From: Atherix ibis
Taxonomy: Eukaryota > Arthropoda > Insecta > Diptera > Athericidae
Assembly (NCBI GenBank): GCA_958298945.1
Contig: CATQJD010000146.1
Location: forward strand, 1,426,001 to 1,490,000
Direction of reading: 5' to 3'
DNA: 64,000 nt
Shown: piece after piece, positions 12,451 to 24,836 of the stretch
How the letters are laid out: each line of letters starts with the position of its first letter
Numbering within the stretch: position 1 is the stretch's first letter
Notes under the pieces: model-generated
Told to the model about the DNA's origin: nothing
Seen by the model: the letters and a program-made list of their open reading frames with translations, nothing else
Databases searched by the model: none
Translations under genes and position numbers: made by a program

Positions 12451-12819
12451 GTATACTTAAGAGGAATATGAAGTAGTATATTTAAGAGGAATATGAAGTA
12501 GTATATTTAAGAGAAATAATAAGTAGTATATTAAAGAGGACTATGCAGTAGTATATTTAAGAGGAATATGAAGTATTATATTTAAGAGGAATATGGAGTA
12601 TTATATTTAAGAGGAATATGCAGTAGTATATTTATGAGGAATATGAAGTATTATATTTAAGAGGAATATGTAGTATTATATTTAAGAGGAATATGAAGTA
12701 GTATATTTAAGAGGACTATGAAGTAGTACATTTAAGAGGAATATGAAGTAGTATATTTAAGAGAAATATGAAGTAGTATATTTAAGAGGAATATGAAGTT
12801 GTATATTTAAGAGGTATAT

Positions 12820-13400
12820 GAAGTATTATATTTAAGAGAATATAAAGTAGTATATTTAAAAGGAAAATTCAGTTTTATATATAAGATGAATATTAAGTAT
12901 TATATTTAAGAGGAATATTAAGTATTATATTTAACAGGAATATGAAGTAGTATATTTAAGAGAAATATGAAGTAGTATATTTAAGAGGAATAGGAGTAGT
13001 ATATTTAAGAGGAATATGAAGTAGTATATTTAAGAGGAATATGAAGTTGTATATTTAAGACAAATATGAAGTAGTATATTTAAGAGGAATATGCAGAAGT
13101 ATATTTAAGAGGAATATGAAGTAGTATATATAAGAGAAATATGAAGTTGTATATTTAAGAGGAATGTGCAGTAGTATATTTAAGAGGAATATTGAGTAGT
13201 ATATTAAAGAGGAATATGAAGTAGTATATTTAAGAGGAATATGAAGTCTTATATTTAAGAGGAATACGCAGTAGTATTGCTCAATATATTTAAGAGGAAT
13301 ATGCAGTAGTATATTTAAGAGGAATATGAAGTAGTATATTTAAGAGGAATATGCATTTGTATATTTAAGAGGAATATGAAGTAGTATATTTAAGAGGAAT
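12820..13400 (+). repeat. Block E, first copy (partners at 20450 and 26547)
   Basis: An ordered block starting with a shortened AAGAGAATAT monomer and an AAAATTCAGTTTTATATA monomer (12867) recurs at 20485 and 26582. The offset to the second copy is 7,618 bp, falling to 7,617 at the insertion monomer (13274 and 20891) because the later copy has one base less in a GAGGATATTAAG monomer. Further shared variants are GAATAGGAGTAG (one base short), AAGACAAATATG, AAGTCTTATA and GAATACGCAGTAG. Confidence 0.8.
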
Positions 13401-13738
13401 ATGAAGTAGTATATTTAAGAGGAATATGCAGTAGTATATTTAAGAGGAATATGAAGTACTATATTAAAAAGGCATATGCAGTAGTATATTGAAGAGGGAT
13501 ATGAAGTAGTATATTTAAGAGGCATATGAAGTAGTATATTTAAGAGGAATATGCAGTAGTATATTTAAGAGGAATATGAAGTAGTATATTTAAGAGGAAT
13601 ATGAAGTCTTATATTTAAGAGGAATACGCACTAGTATTGCTCAATATATTTAAGAGGAATATGCAGTAGTATATTTAAGAGGAATATGAAGTAGTATATT
13701 TAAGAGGAATATGCATTTGTATATTTAAGAGGAATATG
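13208..13738 (+). repeat. 360-bp tandem duplication with insertion monomer
   Basis: The stretch 13208-13378 recurs at 13568-13738 in the order GAAG, AAGTCTTATA, GAATACGCA, the TGCTCAATAT insertion (13274 and 13634), GCAG, GAAG and CATTTGTATA. The unit of 360 bp is fourteen monomers plus the 10-bp insertion. I saw one substitution between copies (CGCAGTAG against CGCACTAG). Confidence 0.8.
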
Positions 13739-13864
13739 CAGTAGTATATTTTAGAGGAATATGAAGTAGTATATTTAAGAGGAATATGTAGTAGTATATT
13801 TAAGAGGAATATGAAGTAGTATATTAAAGAGAAATATGAAGTAGTATATTTAAGAGGAATATTA

Positions 13865-15685
13865 AGTAGTATATTTATGAGGAATATGAAGTATTATATT
13901 TAAGAGGAAAATGAAGTAGTATATTAAAGAGAAATATAAAGTAGTATATTTAAGAGGAATATGAAGTTGTATATTTAAGAGGAATATGAAGTATTATATT
14001 TAAAAGAATATGAAGTAGTATATTTAAGAGGAATATGCCGTATTATATTTAAGAGGAATATTAAGTATTATATTTAAGAGGAATATTAAGTATTATATTT
14101 TAGAAGAATATGAAGTAGTATATTTAAGAGAAATATGAAGTAGTGTATTTAAGAGGAATATGAAGTAGTATATTTAAGAGGAATATGAAGTAGTATATTT
14201 AAGAGGAATATGAAGTAGTATATTTAAAAGAAATATGAAGTAGTATATTTAAGAGAATTATGCAGAAGTATATTTAAGAGGAATATGAAGTAGTATATAT
14301 AAGAGGAATATGAAGTTGTATATTTAAGAGGAATATGCAGTAGTATATTTAAGAGGAATATTAAGTAGTATATTTAAGAGGAATATGAAGTAGTATATTT
14401 AAGAGGAATATGAAGTAGTATATTTAAGAGGAATATGCGGTAGTATTGCTCAATATATTTAAGAGGAATATGCAGTAGTATATTTAAGAGGAATATGAAA
14501 TAGTATATTTAAGAGGAATATGCAGTTGTATATTTAAGAGGAATATGAAGTAGTATATTAAAGAGGAATATGAAGTAGTATATTTAAGAGGAATATGCAG
14601 CAGTATATTTAAGAGGAATATGAAGTACTATATTTAAGAGAAATATGAAGTAGTATATTTAAGAGGAATATGCAGTAGTATATTTAAGAGGAATATGCAG
14701 TAGTACATTTAAGAGAAATATGAAGTAGTATATTTAAGAGGAATATGCAGTAGTATATTTAAGAGGAATATGAAGTAGTATATTTAAGATCAATATGAAG
14801 TAATATACTTAAGAGGAATATGAAGTAGTATATTTAAGAGGAATATGAAGTAGTATATTAAAGAGAAATAATAAGTAGTATATTAAAGAGGAATATGCAG
14901 TAGTATATTTAAGAGAATATGAAGTATTATATTTAAGAGGAATATGGAGTATTATATTTAAGAGGAATATGCAGCAGTATATTTATGAGGAATATGAAGT
15001 ATTATATTAAAGAGGAATAGGAAGTAGTATATTTAAGAGGAATATGAAGTAGTATATTCAAGAGGACTATGAAGTAGTAAATTTAAGAGGAATATGAAGT
15101 AGTATATTTAAAAGAAATATGAAGTAGTATATTTAAGAGGAATATGAAGTTGTATATTTAAGAGGAATATGAAGTATTATATTTAAGAGAATATGAAGAA
15201 GTATATTTAAGAGGAATATGCAGTATTATATTTAAGAGGAATATTAAGTTTTATATTTAAGAGGAATATTAAGTATTATATTTAAGAATAATATGAAGTA
15301 GTATATTTAAAAGAAATATGAAGTAGTATATTTAAGAGGAATATGAAGTAGTATGTTTAAGAGGAATATGAAGTAGTATATTTAAGAGGAATATGAAGTA
15401 GTATATTTAAGAGAAATATGAAGTAGTATATTTATGAGGAGTATGCAGAAGTATATTTAAGAGGAATATGAAGTAGTATATATAAGAGGAATATGAAGTT
15501 GTATATTTAAGAGCAATATGCAGTAGTATATTTAAGAGGAATATTAAGTAGTATATTTAAGAGGAATATGAAGTAGTATATTTAAGAGGAATATGAAGTC
15601 GTATATTTAAGAAGAATATGCAGTAGTATTGCTCAATATATTTAAGAGGAATATGCAGTAGTATATTTAAGAGGAATATGCAGTA
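13865..15685 (+). repeat. 2,527-bp offset repeat, first copy
   Basis: About 1.8 kb recurs at 16392-18212. The offset is exactly 2,527 bp at every marker tested: TTTATGAGG (13871), TAAAAGAATATG (14001), GAGAATTATG (14254), the insertion monomer (14443 and 16970), AAGATCAATATG (14786) and the second insertion monomer (15626 and 18153). The copies differ by scattered substitutions such as GCGGTAG, TATGGAGAAG and AATATCCAG. The 0.7 kb between the copies is unrelated in order and carries a third insertion monomer at 16136. Confidence 0.85.
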
Positions 15686-16391
15686 GTATATTTTAGAGGA
15701 ATATGAAGTAGTATATTTAAGAGAAATATGAAGTTGTATATTTAAGAGGAATATGCAGTAAAATATTTAAGAGGAATATTAAGTATTATATTTAAGAGGC
15801 ATATTAAGTATTATATTTAAGAGAAATATGAAGTAGTATATTTAAGAGAAATATGTAGTAGTATATTCAAGAGGAATATGAAGTAGTATATTTAAGAGGA
15901 ATATGTAGTAGTATATTTAAGAGGAATATGAAGTAGTATATTTAAGAGAAATATGAAGTAGTATATTTAAGAGGAATATGAAGTAGTATATTTAAGAGGA
16001 ATATGAAGTAGTATATTTAAGAGGAATATGCATTTGTATATTTAAGAGGAATATGAAGTAGTATATTTATGAGGAATATGAAGTAGTATATTTAAGAGGA
16101 ATATGAAGTAGTATATTTAAGAGGAATATGCAGTAGTATTGCTCAATATATTTAAGAGGAATATGAAATAGTATATTTAAGAGGAATATGCAGTTGTATA
16201 TTTAAGAGGAATATGAAGTAGTATATTAAAGAGGAATATGAAGTAGTATATTTAAGAGGAATATGCAGCAGTATATTTAAGAGGAATATGAAGTAGTATA
16301 TTTAAGAGGAATATGATGTTGTATATTTAAGAGGAATATTAAGTAGTATATTTAAGAGGAATATTAAGTATTATATTCAAGAGGAATATGA
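15686..16391 (+). repeat. Spacer block between the 2,527-bp copies
   Basis: These are satellite monomers in an order unlike either flanking copy. An insertion monomer lies at 16136 and is followed directly by GAAATAG rather than the usual GCAGTAG. Paired AATATTAAG monomers and GTAGTAG variants resemble the 21.2-21.4 kb region. Confidence 0.6.
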
Positions 16392-18250
16392 AGTAGTATA
16401 TTTATGAGGAATATGAAGTATTATATTTAAGAGGAAAATGAAGTAGTATATTAAAGAGAAATATGAAGTAGTATATTTAAGAGGAATATGAAGTTGTATA
16501 TTTAAGAGGAATATGAAGTATTATATTTAAAAGAATATGAAGTAGTATATTTAAGAGGAATATGCAGTATTATATTTAAGAGGAATATTAAGTATTATAT
16601 TTAAGAGCAATATTAAGTATTATATTTTAGAAGAATATGAAGTAGTATATTTAAGAGAAATATGAAGTAGTATATTTAAGAGGAATATGAAGTAGTATAT
16701 TTAAGAGGAATATGAAGCAGTATATTTAAGAGGAATATGAAGTAGTATATTTAAGAGAAATATGAAGTAGTATATTTAAGAGAATTATGGAGAAGTATAT
16801 TTAAGAGGAATATGAAGTAGTATATATAAGAGGAATATGAAGTTGTATATTTAAGAGGAATATGCAGTAGTATATTTAAGAGGAATATTAAGTAGTATAT
16901 TTAAGAGGAATATGAAGTAGTATATTTAAGAGGAATATGAAGTAGTATATTTAAGAGGAATATGCAGTAGTATTGCTCAATATATTTAAGAGGAATATGC
17001 AGTGGTATATTTAAGAGGAATATGAAATAGTATATTTAAGAGGAATATGCAGTTGTATATTTAAGAGGAATATGAAGTAGTATATTAAAGAGGAATATGA
17101 AGTAGTATATTTAAGAGGAATATGCAGCAGTATATTTAAGAGGAATATGAAGTACTATATTTAAGAGAAATATGAAGTAGTATATTTAAGAGGAATATGC
17201 AGTAGTATATTTAAGAGGAATATGCAGTAGTACATTTAAGAGAAATATGAAGTAGTATATTTAAGAGGAATATGCAGTAGTATATTTAAGAGGAATATGA
17301 AGTAGTATATTTAAGATCAATATGAAGTAGTATACTTAAGAGGAATATGAAGTAGTATATTTAAGAGGAATATAAAGTAGTATATTAAAGAGAAATAATA
17401 AGTAGTATATTAAAGAGGAATATGCAGTAGTATATTTAAGAGAATATGAAGTATTATATTTAAGAGGAATATGGAGTATTATATTTAAGAGGAATATGCA
17501 GTAGTATATTTATGAGGAATATGATGTATTATATTAAAGAGGAATATGAAGTAGTATATTTAAGAGGAATATGAAGTAGTATATTCAAGAGGACTATGAA
17601 GTAGTAAATTTAAGAGGAATAGGAAGTAGTATATTTAAAAGAAATATGAAGTAGTATATTTAAGAGAAATATGAAGTTGTATATTTAAGAGGAATATGAA
17701 GTATTATATTTAAGAGAATATGAAGAAGTATATTTAAGAGGAATATGCAGTATTATATTTAAGAGGAATATTAAGTTTTATATTTAAGAGGAATATTAAG
17801 TATTATATTTAAGAGGAATATGAAGTAGTATATTTAAAAGAAATATGAAGTAGTATATTTAAGAGGAAAATGAAGTAGTATGTTTAAGAGGAATATGAAG
17901 TAGTATATTTAAGAGGAATATGAAGTAGTATATTTAAGAGAAATATGAAGTAGTATATTTATGAGGAGTATGCAGAAGTATATTTAAGAGGAATATGAAG
18001 TAGTATATATAAGAGGAATATGAAGTTGTATATTTAAGAGGAATATGCAGTAGTATATTTAAGAGGAATATTAAGTAGTATATTTAAGAGGAATATGAAG
18101 TAATATATTTAAGAGGAATATGAAGTCGTATATTTAAGAATAATATCCAGTAGTATTGCTCAATATATTTAAGAGGAATATGCAGTAGTATATTTAAGAG
18201 GAATATGAAGTAGTATATTTAAGAGGAATATGCATTTGTATATTTAAGAG
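16392..18250 (+). repeat. 2,527-bp offset repeat, second copy, and third block C
   Basis: This segment matches 13865-15685 at 2,527 bp. From about 17310 it also matches block C at 7,112 bp. After the insertion monomer at 18153 it follows the 11 kb copy (CATTTGTATA, ATACAGTAGTACATT) and not the 15.6 kb copy. It is therefore a mosaic: its left half is closer to the 14 kb block and its right edge closer to the 11 kb block. Confidence 0.82.
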
Positions 18251-18670
18251 GAATATACAGTAGTACATTTAAGAGAAATATGCAGTAGTATATTTATGAG
18301 GAATATGAAGTATTATATTTAAGAGGAAAATGAAGTAGTATATTTAAGAGGAATATGAAGTAGTATATTTAAGAGGACTATGAAGTAGTATATTTAAGAG
18401 GAATATGAAGTAGTATATTTAAGAGAAATATGAAGTAGCATATTTAAGAGGAATATGAAGTTGTATATTTAAGAGGAATATGAAGTATTATATTTAAGAG
18501 AATATGAAGTAGTATATTTAAGAGGAATATGCAGTATTATATTTAAGAGGAATATTAAGTATTATATTTAAGAGGAATATTAAGTATTATATTTTAGAGG
18601 AATATGAAGTAGTATATTTAAGAGAAATATGAAGTAGTATATTTAAGAGGAATATGAAGTAGTATATTTA

Positions 18671-18690
18671 AGAGGAATATATTTAAGAGG
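18671..18690 (+). repeat. Truncated 15-bp monomer
   Basis: The junction AAGAGGAATATATTTAAGAGG lacks ten bases (GAAGTAGTAT) expected between two normal monomers. The same break occurs at 11684, exactly 6,987 bp upstream, so it was inherited by duplication. The repeated TAT either side of the loss fits slippage or microhomology-mediated deletion. Confidence 0.75.
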
Positions 18691-18984
18691 AATATGCAGT
18701 AGTATATTTAAGAGGAATATGAAGTAGTATATATAAGAGGAATATGCAGTTATATATTTAAGAGGAATATGAAGTAGTATATTTAAGAGGAATATGAAGT
18801 AGTATATTTAAGAGGAATATGCAGTAGTATATTTAAGAGGAATATGAAGAACTATATTTAAGAGGCATATGCAGTAGTATATTGAAGAGGAGTATGAAGT
18901 AGTATATTTAAGAGGCATATGAAGTAGTATATTTAAGAGGAATATGCAGTAGTATATTTAAAAGGTATATGAAGTAGTATATTT

Positions 18985-20450
18985 AAGAGGCATATGAAGT
19001 AGTATATTTAAGAGGAATATGCAGTAGTATATTTAAGAGGAATATTAAGTAGTATATGTAAGAGGAATATGCAGTAGTACATTTCAGAGGAATATGCAGT
19101 AGTATATTTAAGAGAAATATTAAGTATTATATTTAAGAGGAATATTAAGTATTATATTTAAGAGGAATATGCAGTAGTTACATATATGTAAAAGATATAT
19201 GAAGTAGTATATTTAAGACGAATATGAAGTAGTATATTTAAGAGGAATATGAAGTAGTATATTTAAGAGGAATATGAAGTAGTATATTAAAGAGAAATAT
19301 GAAGTAGTATATTTAAGAGGAATATGCAGTAGTATATTTAAGAGGAATATGAAGTAGTATGTTTAAGAGAAATATGAAGTAGTATATATAAGAGGAATAT
19401 GAAGTAGAATATTTAATTAAGATCAATATGAAGTAGTATACTTAAGAGGAATATGAAGTAGTATATTTAAGAGGAATATGAAGTAGTATATTTAAGAGAA
19501 ATAATAAGTAGTATATTAAAGAGGAATATGCAGTAGTATATTTAAGAGGAATATGAAGTATTATATTTAAGAGGAATATGGAGTATTATATTTAAGAGGA
19601 ATATGCAGTAGTATATTTATGAGGAATATGAAGTATTATATTTAAGAGGAATATGAAGTATTATATTTAAGAGGAATATGAAGTAGTATATTTAAGAGGA
19701 CTATGAAGTAGTACATTTAAGAGGAATATGAAGTAGTATATTTAAGAGAAATATGAAGTAGTATATTTAAGAGGCATATGAAGTAGTATATTTAAGAGGA
19801 ATATGCAGTAGTATATTTAAGAGGAATATTAAGTAGTATATGTAAGAGGAATATGCAGTAGTACATTTCAGAGGAATATGCAGTAGTATATTTAAGAGAA
19901 ATATTAAGTATTATATTTAAGAGGAATATTAAGTATTATATTTAAGAGGAATATGCAGTAGTTACATATATGTAAAAGATATATGAAGTAGTATATTTAA
20001 GACGAATATGAAGTAGTATATTTAAGAGGAATATGAAGTAGTATATTTAAGAGGAATATGAAGTAGTATATTTAAGAGAAATATGAAGTAGTATATTTAA
20101 GAGGAATATGCAGTAGTATATTTAAGAAGAATATGAAGTAGTATGTTTAAGAGAAATATGAAGTAGTATATATAAGAGGAATATGAAGTAGAATATTTAA
20201 TTAAGATCAATATGAAGTAGTATACTTAAGAGGAATATGAAGTAGTATATTTAAGAGGAATATGAAGTAGTATATTTAGAGAAATAATAAGTAGTATATT
20301 AAAGAGGAATATGCAGTAGTATATTTAAGAGGAATATGAAGTATTATATTTAAGAGGAATATGGAGTATTATATTTAAGAGGAATATGCAGTAGTATATT
20401 TATGAGGAATATGAAGTATTATATTTAAGAGGAATATGAAGTATTATATT
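18985..20450 (+). repeat. 784-bp tandem duplication
   Basis: Two adjacent copies, about 18985-19768 and 19769-20450 (the second cut short), repeat at an offset of 784 bp. Markers are the palindrome (19178 and 19962) followed by AAAAGATATATG, the AAGACGAATATG monomer, and the duplicated-TTAA monomer (19416 and 20200). Copies are nearly identical; the second has one base lost in TATTTAGAGAAATAATAAG near 20275. The two palindrome copies here are the last in the window. Confidence 0.87.
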
Positions 20451-21870
20451 TAAGAGAATATGAAGTAGTATATTTAAAAGCAAAATTCAGTTTTATATAT
20501 AAGATGAATATTAAGTATTATATTTAAGAGGAATATTAAGTATTATATTTAAGAGGAATATGAAGTATTATATTTAAGAGAAATATGAAGTAGTATATTT
20601 AAGAGGAATAGGAGTAGTATATTTAAGAGGAATATGAAGTAGTATATTTAAGAGGAATATGAAGTAGTATATTTAAGACAAATATGAAGTAGTATATTTA
20701 AGAGGAATATGCAGAAGTATATTTAAGAGGAATATGAAGTAGTATATATAAGAGAAATATGAAGTTGTATATTTAAGAGGAATATGCAGTAGTATATTTA
20801 AGAGGATATTAAGTAGTATATTTAAGAGGAATATGAAGTAGTATATTTAAGAGGAATATGAAGTCTTATATTTAAGAGGAATACGCAGTAGTATTGCTCA
20901 ATATATTTAAGAGGAATATGCAGTAGTATATTTAAGAGGAATATGAAGTAGTATTTTTAAGAGGAATATGCATTTGTATATTTAAGAGGAATATGAAGTA
21001 GTATATTTAAGAGTAATATGAAGTAGTATATTTAAGAGGCATATGAAGTAGTATATTTAAGAGGAATATGCAGTAGTATATTTAAGGGGAATATGAAGTA
21101 GTATATGTAAGAGGAATATGCAGTAGTATATTTAAGAGGAATATGCAGTAGTATATTTAAGAGGAATATGCAGTAGTATATTTTAGAGGAATATGAAGTA
21201 GTATATTTAAGAGAAATATGAAGTTGTATATTTAAGAGGAATATGCAGTAGTATATTTAAGAGGAATATTAAGTATTATATTTAAGAGGAATATTAAGTA
21301 TTATATTTAAGAGGAATATGAAGTAGTATATTTAAGAGAAATATGTAGTAGTATATTTAAGAGGAATATGAAGTAGTATATTTAAGAGGAATAAGTAGTA
21401 GTATATTTAAGAGGAATATGAAGTAGTAAATTTAAGAGAAATATGAAGTAGTATATTTAAGAGGAATATGAAGTAGTATATTTAAGAGGAATATGAAGTA
21501 GTATATTTAAGAGGAATATGAAGTAGTATATTTTAGAGGAATAATAAGTAGTACATTAAAGAAGAATATGAAATAGTATATTTAAGAGGAATATGCAGTA
21601 GTATATTTAAGACGAATATGAAGTAGTATATTTAAGAGGAATATGATGTTGTATATTTAAGAGGAATATTAAGTAGTATATTTAAGAGGAATATTAAGTA
21701 TTATATTTAAGAGGAATATGAAGTAGTATATTTAAGAGGAATATGATGTAGTATATTTAAGAGGAATATGAAGTAGTATATTTAAGAGAAATACGAAGTA
21801 GTATATTTAGGAAGAATATCAAGTAGTATATTTAAGAGAAATATGAAGTAGTATATGTAAGAGGAATATG
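20450..21870 (+). repeat. Block E, second copy (6,097-bp offset to 26547-27967)
   Basis: This 1.4-kb segment recurs at 26547-27967 with a constant offset of 6,097 bp at AAAATTCAG (20485 and 26582), the insertion monomer (20891 and 26988) and AGGAAGAATATCAAG (21811 and 27908). Private differences include GAGGAATACGCA against GAGGACTACGCA and a AAATAATAAG monomer near 21541 that is GAATATGAAG in the partner. Its left part also matches 12820-13400. Confidence 0.87.
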
Positions 21871-21879
21871 CAGTTGTAT

Positions 21880-22780
21880 ATTTACGATGAATATGCAGTA
21901 GTATATTTAAGAGGAATATGCAGTAGTATATTTAAGAGGATTATGAAGTAGTATATTTAAGAGAAATATGAAGTTGTATATTTAAGAGGAATATGCAGTA
22001 GTATATTTAAGAGGAATATGAAGTAGTATATTTAAGAGGAATATGAAGTAGTATATTTAAGAGAAATATGAAGTAGTATATTTAAGAGGAATATGCAGAA
22101 GTATATTTAAGAGGAATATGAAGTAGTATATATAAGAGGAATATGAAGTTGTATATTTAAGAGAAATATGAAGTAGTATATTTTAGAGGAATATGCATTT
22201 GTATATTTAAGAGGAATATGAAGTAGTATATTTATGAGGAATATGCAGTAGTATATTTAAGAGGAATATGAAGCAGTATATGAAAGAGGAATATGCAGTA
22301 GTATATTTAAGAGTAATATGCAGTAGTATATTTACGATGAATATGCAGTAGTATATTTAAGAGGAATATGCAGTAGTATATTTAAGAGGATTATGAAGTA
22401 GTATATTTAAGAGAAATATGAAGTTGTATATTTAAGAGGAATATGCAGTAGTATATTTAAGAGGAATATGAAGTAGTATATTTAAGAGGAATATGAAGTA
22501 GTATATTTAAGAGAAATATGAAGTAGTATATTTAAGAGGAATATGCAGAAGTATATTTAAGAGGAATATGCAGTAGTATATTTAAGAGGAATATGAAGTA
22601 CTATATTAAAGAGGCATATGCAGTAGTATATTGAAGAGGAATATGAAGTAGTATATTTAAGGGGCATATAAAGTAGTATATTTAAGAGGAATATGCAGTA
22701 GTATATTTAAGAGGAATATGAAGCAGTATATGAAAGAGGAATATGCAGTAGTATATTTAAGAGTAATATGCAGTAGTATA
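21880..22780 (+). repeat. 450-bp tandem higher-order repeat, two copies
   Basis: An 18-monomer unit repeats at exactly 450 bp: TTTACGATGA (21881 and 22331), GGATTATGAAG, a GCAGAAG monomer, and AAGCAGTATATGAAAGAGG followed by GAGTAATATG (22261 and 22711). Internal monomers differ, for example GAAGTAGTATATATAAG in the first copy is replaced by GCAG and GAAGTACTATATTAAAG in the second, so part of the unit was swapped after duplication. Confidence 0.8.
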
Positions 22781-23080
22781 TTTAAAAGGAATATGCAGTA
22801 GTATATTTAAGAGGAATATGAAGTAGTATATTTAAGAGAAATATGAAGTATTATATTTAAGAGGAATATGAAGTAATATATTTAAGAGAAATATGTAGTA
22901 GTATATTTAAAAGGAATATGAAGTAGTATATTTAAGAGGAATATAAAGTAGTATATTTAAGAGGAATATGAAGTAGTATATTTAAGAGAAATATGAAGTA
23001 GTATATTTAAGAGGAATATGCAGTAGTATATTTAAGAGGAATATGAAGTAGTATATTTAAGAGGAATATGAAGTAGTATA

Positions 23081-23580
23081 TTTTAGAGGAATATGCTGTA
23101 GTATATTTAAGAGGAATATGCAGTAGTATATTTAAGAGGACTATGAAGTAGTATATTTAAGAGGAATATGTAGTAGTATATTTAAGAGGAATATGCAGTA
23201 GTATATTTAAGAGGAATATGAAGTAGTATATTTAAGAGGCATATGCAGTAGTATATTTAATGGGAATATGAAGTAGTATATTTAAGAGGAATATGAAGTA
23301 GTATATTTAAGAGGAATATGAAGTAGTATATTTTAGAGGAATATGCTGTAGTATAGTTAAGAGGAATATGCAGTAGTATATTTAAGAGGACTATGAAGTA
23401 GTATATTTAAGAGGAATATGCAGTAGTATATTTAAGAGGAATATGCAGTAGTATATTTAAGAGGAATATGAAGTAGTATATTTAAGAGGCATATGCAGTA
23501 GTATATTTAATGGGAATATGAAGTAGTATATTTAAGAGGAATATGAAGTTGTATATTTAAGAGGAATATGCAGAAGTATA
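23081..23580 (+). repeat. 250-bp decamer higher-order repeat, first pair
   Basis: A ten-monomer unit begins with TTTTAGAGGAATATGCTGTAG (23081 and 23331), followed in order by GCAG, GGACTATGAAG, GCAG or GTAG, GCAG, GAAG, GGCATATGCAG, TTTAATGGGAATATG, GAAG and GAAG. The same doublet of units recurs at 24837/25087, 28828/29078, 29653/29903 and 30378/30628, always 250 bp apart. Single first monomers also occur at 32419, 36799 and 40112. The second unit usually ends in GAAGTTG, marking the edge of the doublet. Confidence 0.85.
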
Positions 23581-23689
23581 TTTAAGAGGAATATGAAGTA
23601 GTATATATAAGAGAATTATGAAGTTGTATATTTAAGAGGAATATGCAGTAGTATATTTAAGAGGATATTAAGTAGTATATTTAAGAGGA

Positions 23690-24190
23690 ATATGCAGTTG
23701 TATATTTAAGAGGAATATTAAGTATTATATTTAAGAGGAACATTAAGTATTATATTTAAGAGGAATATGAAGTAGTATATTTGAGAGAAATATGAAGTAG
23801 TATTTTTAATAGGAATATGAAGTAGTATATTTAAGACGAATATGAAAAAGTATACTAAAGAAGAATATGAAGTAGTATATTTAAGAGAAATATGAAATAG
23901 TATATTTAAGAGGAATATGCAGTAGTATATTTAAGAGGGATATGAAGTAGTATATTTAAGAGGAATATGAAGTAGTATATTTAAGAGAAATATGCAGTAG
24001 TATATTTAAGAGGAATATGCAGTAGTATATTTAAGAGGAATATGAAGTAGTAAATTTAAGACGAATATGCAGTAGTACGAGTATTTTTAAGAGGCATATG
24101 AAGTAGTATATTTAAAAGGAATATGAAGTAGTATATTTAATAGGAATATGCAGTAGTATATTTAAGAGGAATATAAAGTAGTATATATAA
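23690..24190 (+). repeat. Block F, partner of 30988-31490
   Basis: This segment matches 7,298 bp downstream in the order AATATTAAG, AACATTAAG, TTTGAGAGAAATATG, AATATGAAAAAGTATACTAAAG (23843 and 31141), GAGGGATATG and the ACGAGT insertion monomer (24075 and 31373). In this copy the insertion is followed by ATTTTTAAG instead of ATATTTAAG. This is the first ACGAGT monomer in the window. Confidence 0.8.
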
Positions 24191-24199
24191 GAGGAATAT

Positions 24200-24830
24200 G
24201 AAGTTGTATATTTAAGAGAAATATGAAGTAGTATATTTTAGAGGAATATGCATTTGTATATTTAAGAGGAATATGAAGTAGTATATTTATGAGAAATATG
24301 AAGTAGAATATTTAAGAGGAATATGCAGTAGTATATTTAAGAGGAATATGAAGTACTGTATTAAAGAGGCATATGCAGTAGTATATTGAAGAGGAATATG
24401 AAGTAGTATATTTAAGGGGCATATAAAGTAGTATATTTAAGAGGAATATGCAGTAGTATATTTAAGAGGAATATGAAGCAGTATATGAAAGAGGAATATG
24501 CAGTAGTATATTTAAGAGTAATATGCAGTAGTATATTTAAAAGGAATATGCAGTAGTATATTTAAGAGGAATATGAAGTAGTATATTTAAGAGAAATATG
24601 AAGTATTATATTTAAGAGGAATATGAAGTAATATATTTAAGAGAAATATGTAGTAGTATATTTAAAAGGAATATGAAGTAGTGTATTTAAGAGGAATATG
24701 AAGTAGTATATTTAAGAGGAATATGAAGTAGTATATTTAAGAGAAATATGAAGTATTATATTTAAGAGGAATATGCAGTAGTATATTTAAGAGGAATATG
24801 AAGTAGTATATTTAAGAGGAATATGAAGTA
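24200..24830 (+). repeat. Block G, related to 22600-22990 and 28200-28560
   Basis: The order CATTTGTATA, TTTATGAG, GAAGTACTATATTAAAG (GTACTGTATT in this copy), GGCATATGCAG, TATTGAAGAGG, AAGGGGCATATAAAG, AAGCAGTATATGAAAG, GAGTAATATG and TTTAAAAGG recurs in three places. The AAGGGGCATATAAAG landmark lies at 22661, 24416 and 28408. This block leads directly into a 250-bp doublet, as it also does, with some change, at 28.4-28.8 kb. Confidence 0.72.
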
Positions 24831-24836
24831 GTATAT

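Larger units (their letters stand above)
883..19995 (+). repeat. 30-bp palindrome monomer (TTACATATATGTAA), 10 copies
   Basis: Monomers reading GTAGTTACATATATGTAAAAG (or GTAAGAG) are five bases longer than the consensus and hold a 14-bp perfect palindrome. Copies lie at about 883 (TGAC variant, palindrome broken), 2673, 3553, 6705, 7421, 8425, 9864, 12191, 19178 and 19962. All follow a GCAG monomer, and in nearly every copy two G19-to-T monomers come just before. None is seen after 20 kb. Confidence 0.88.
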
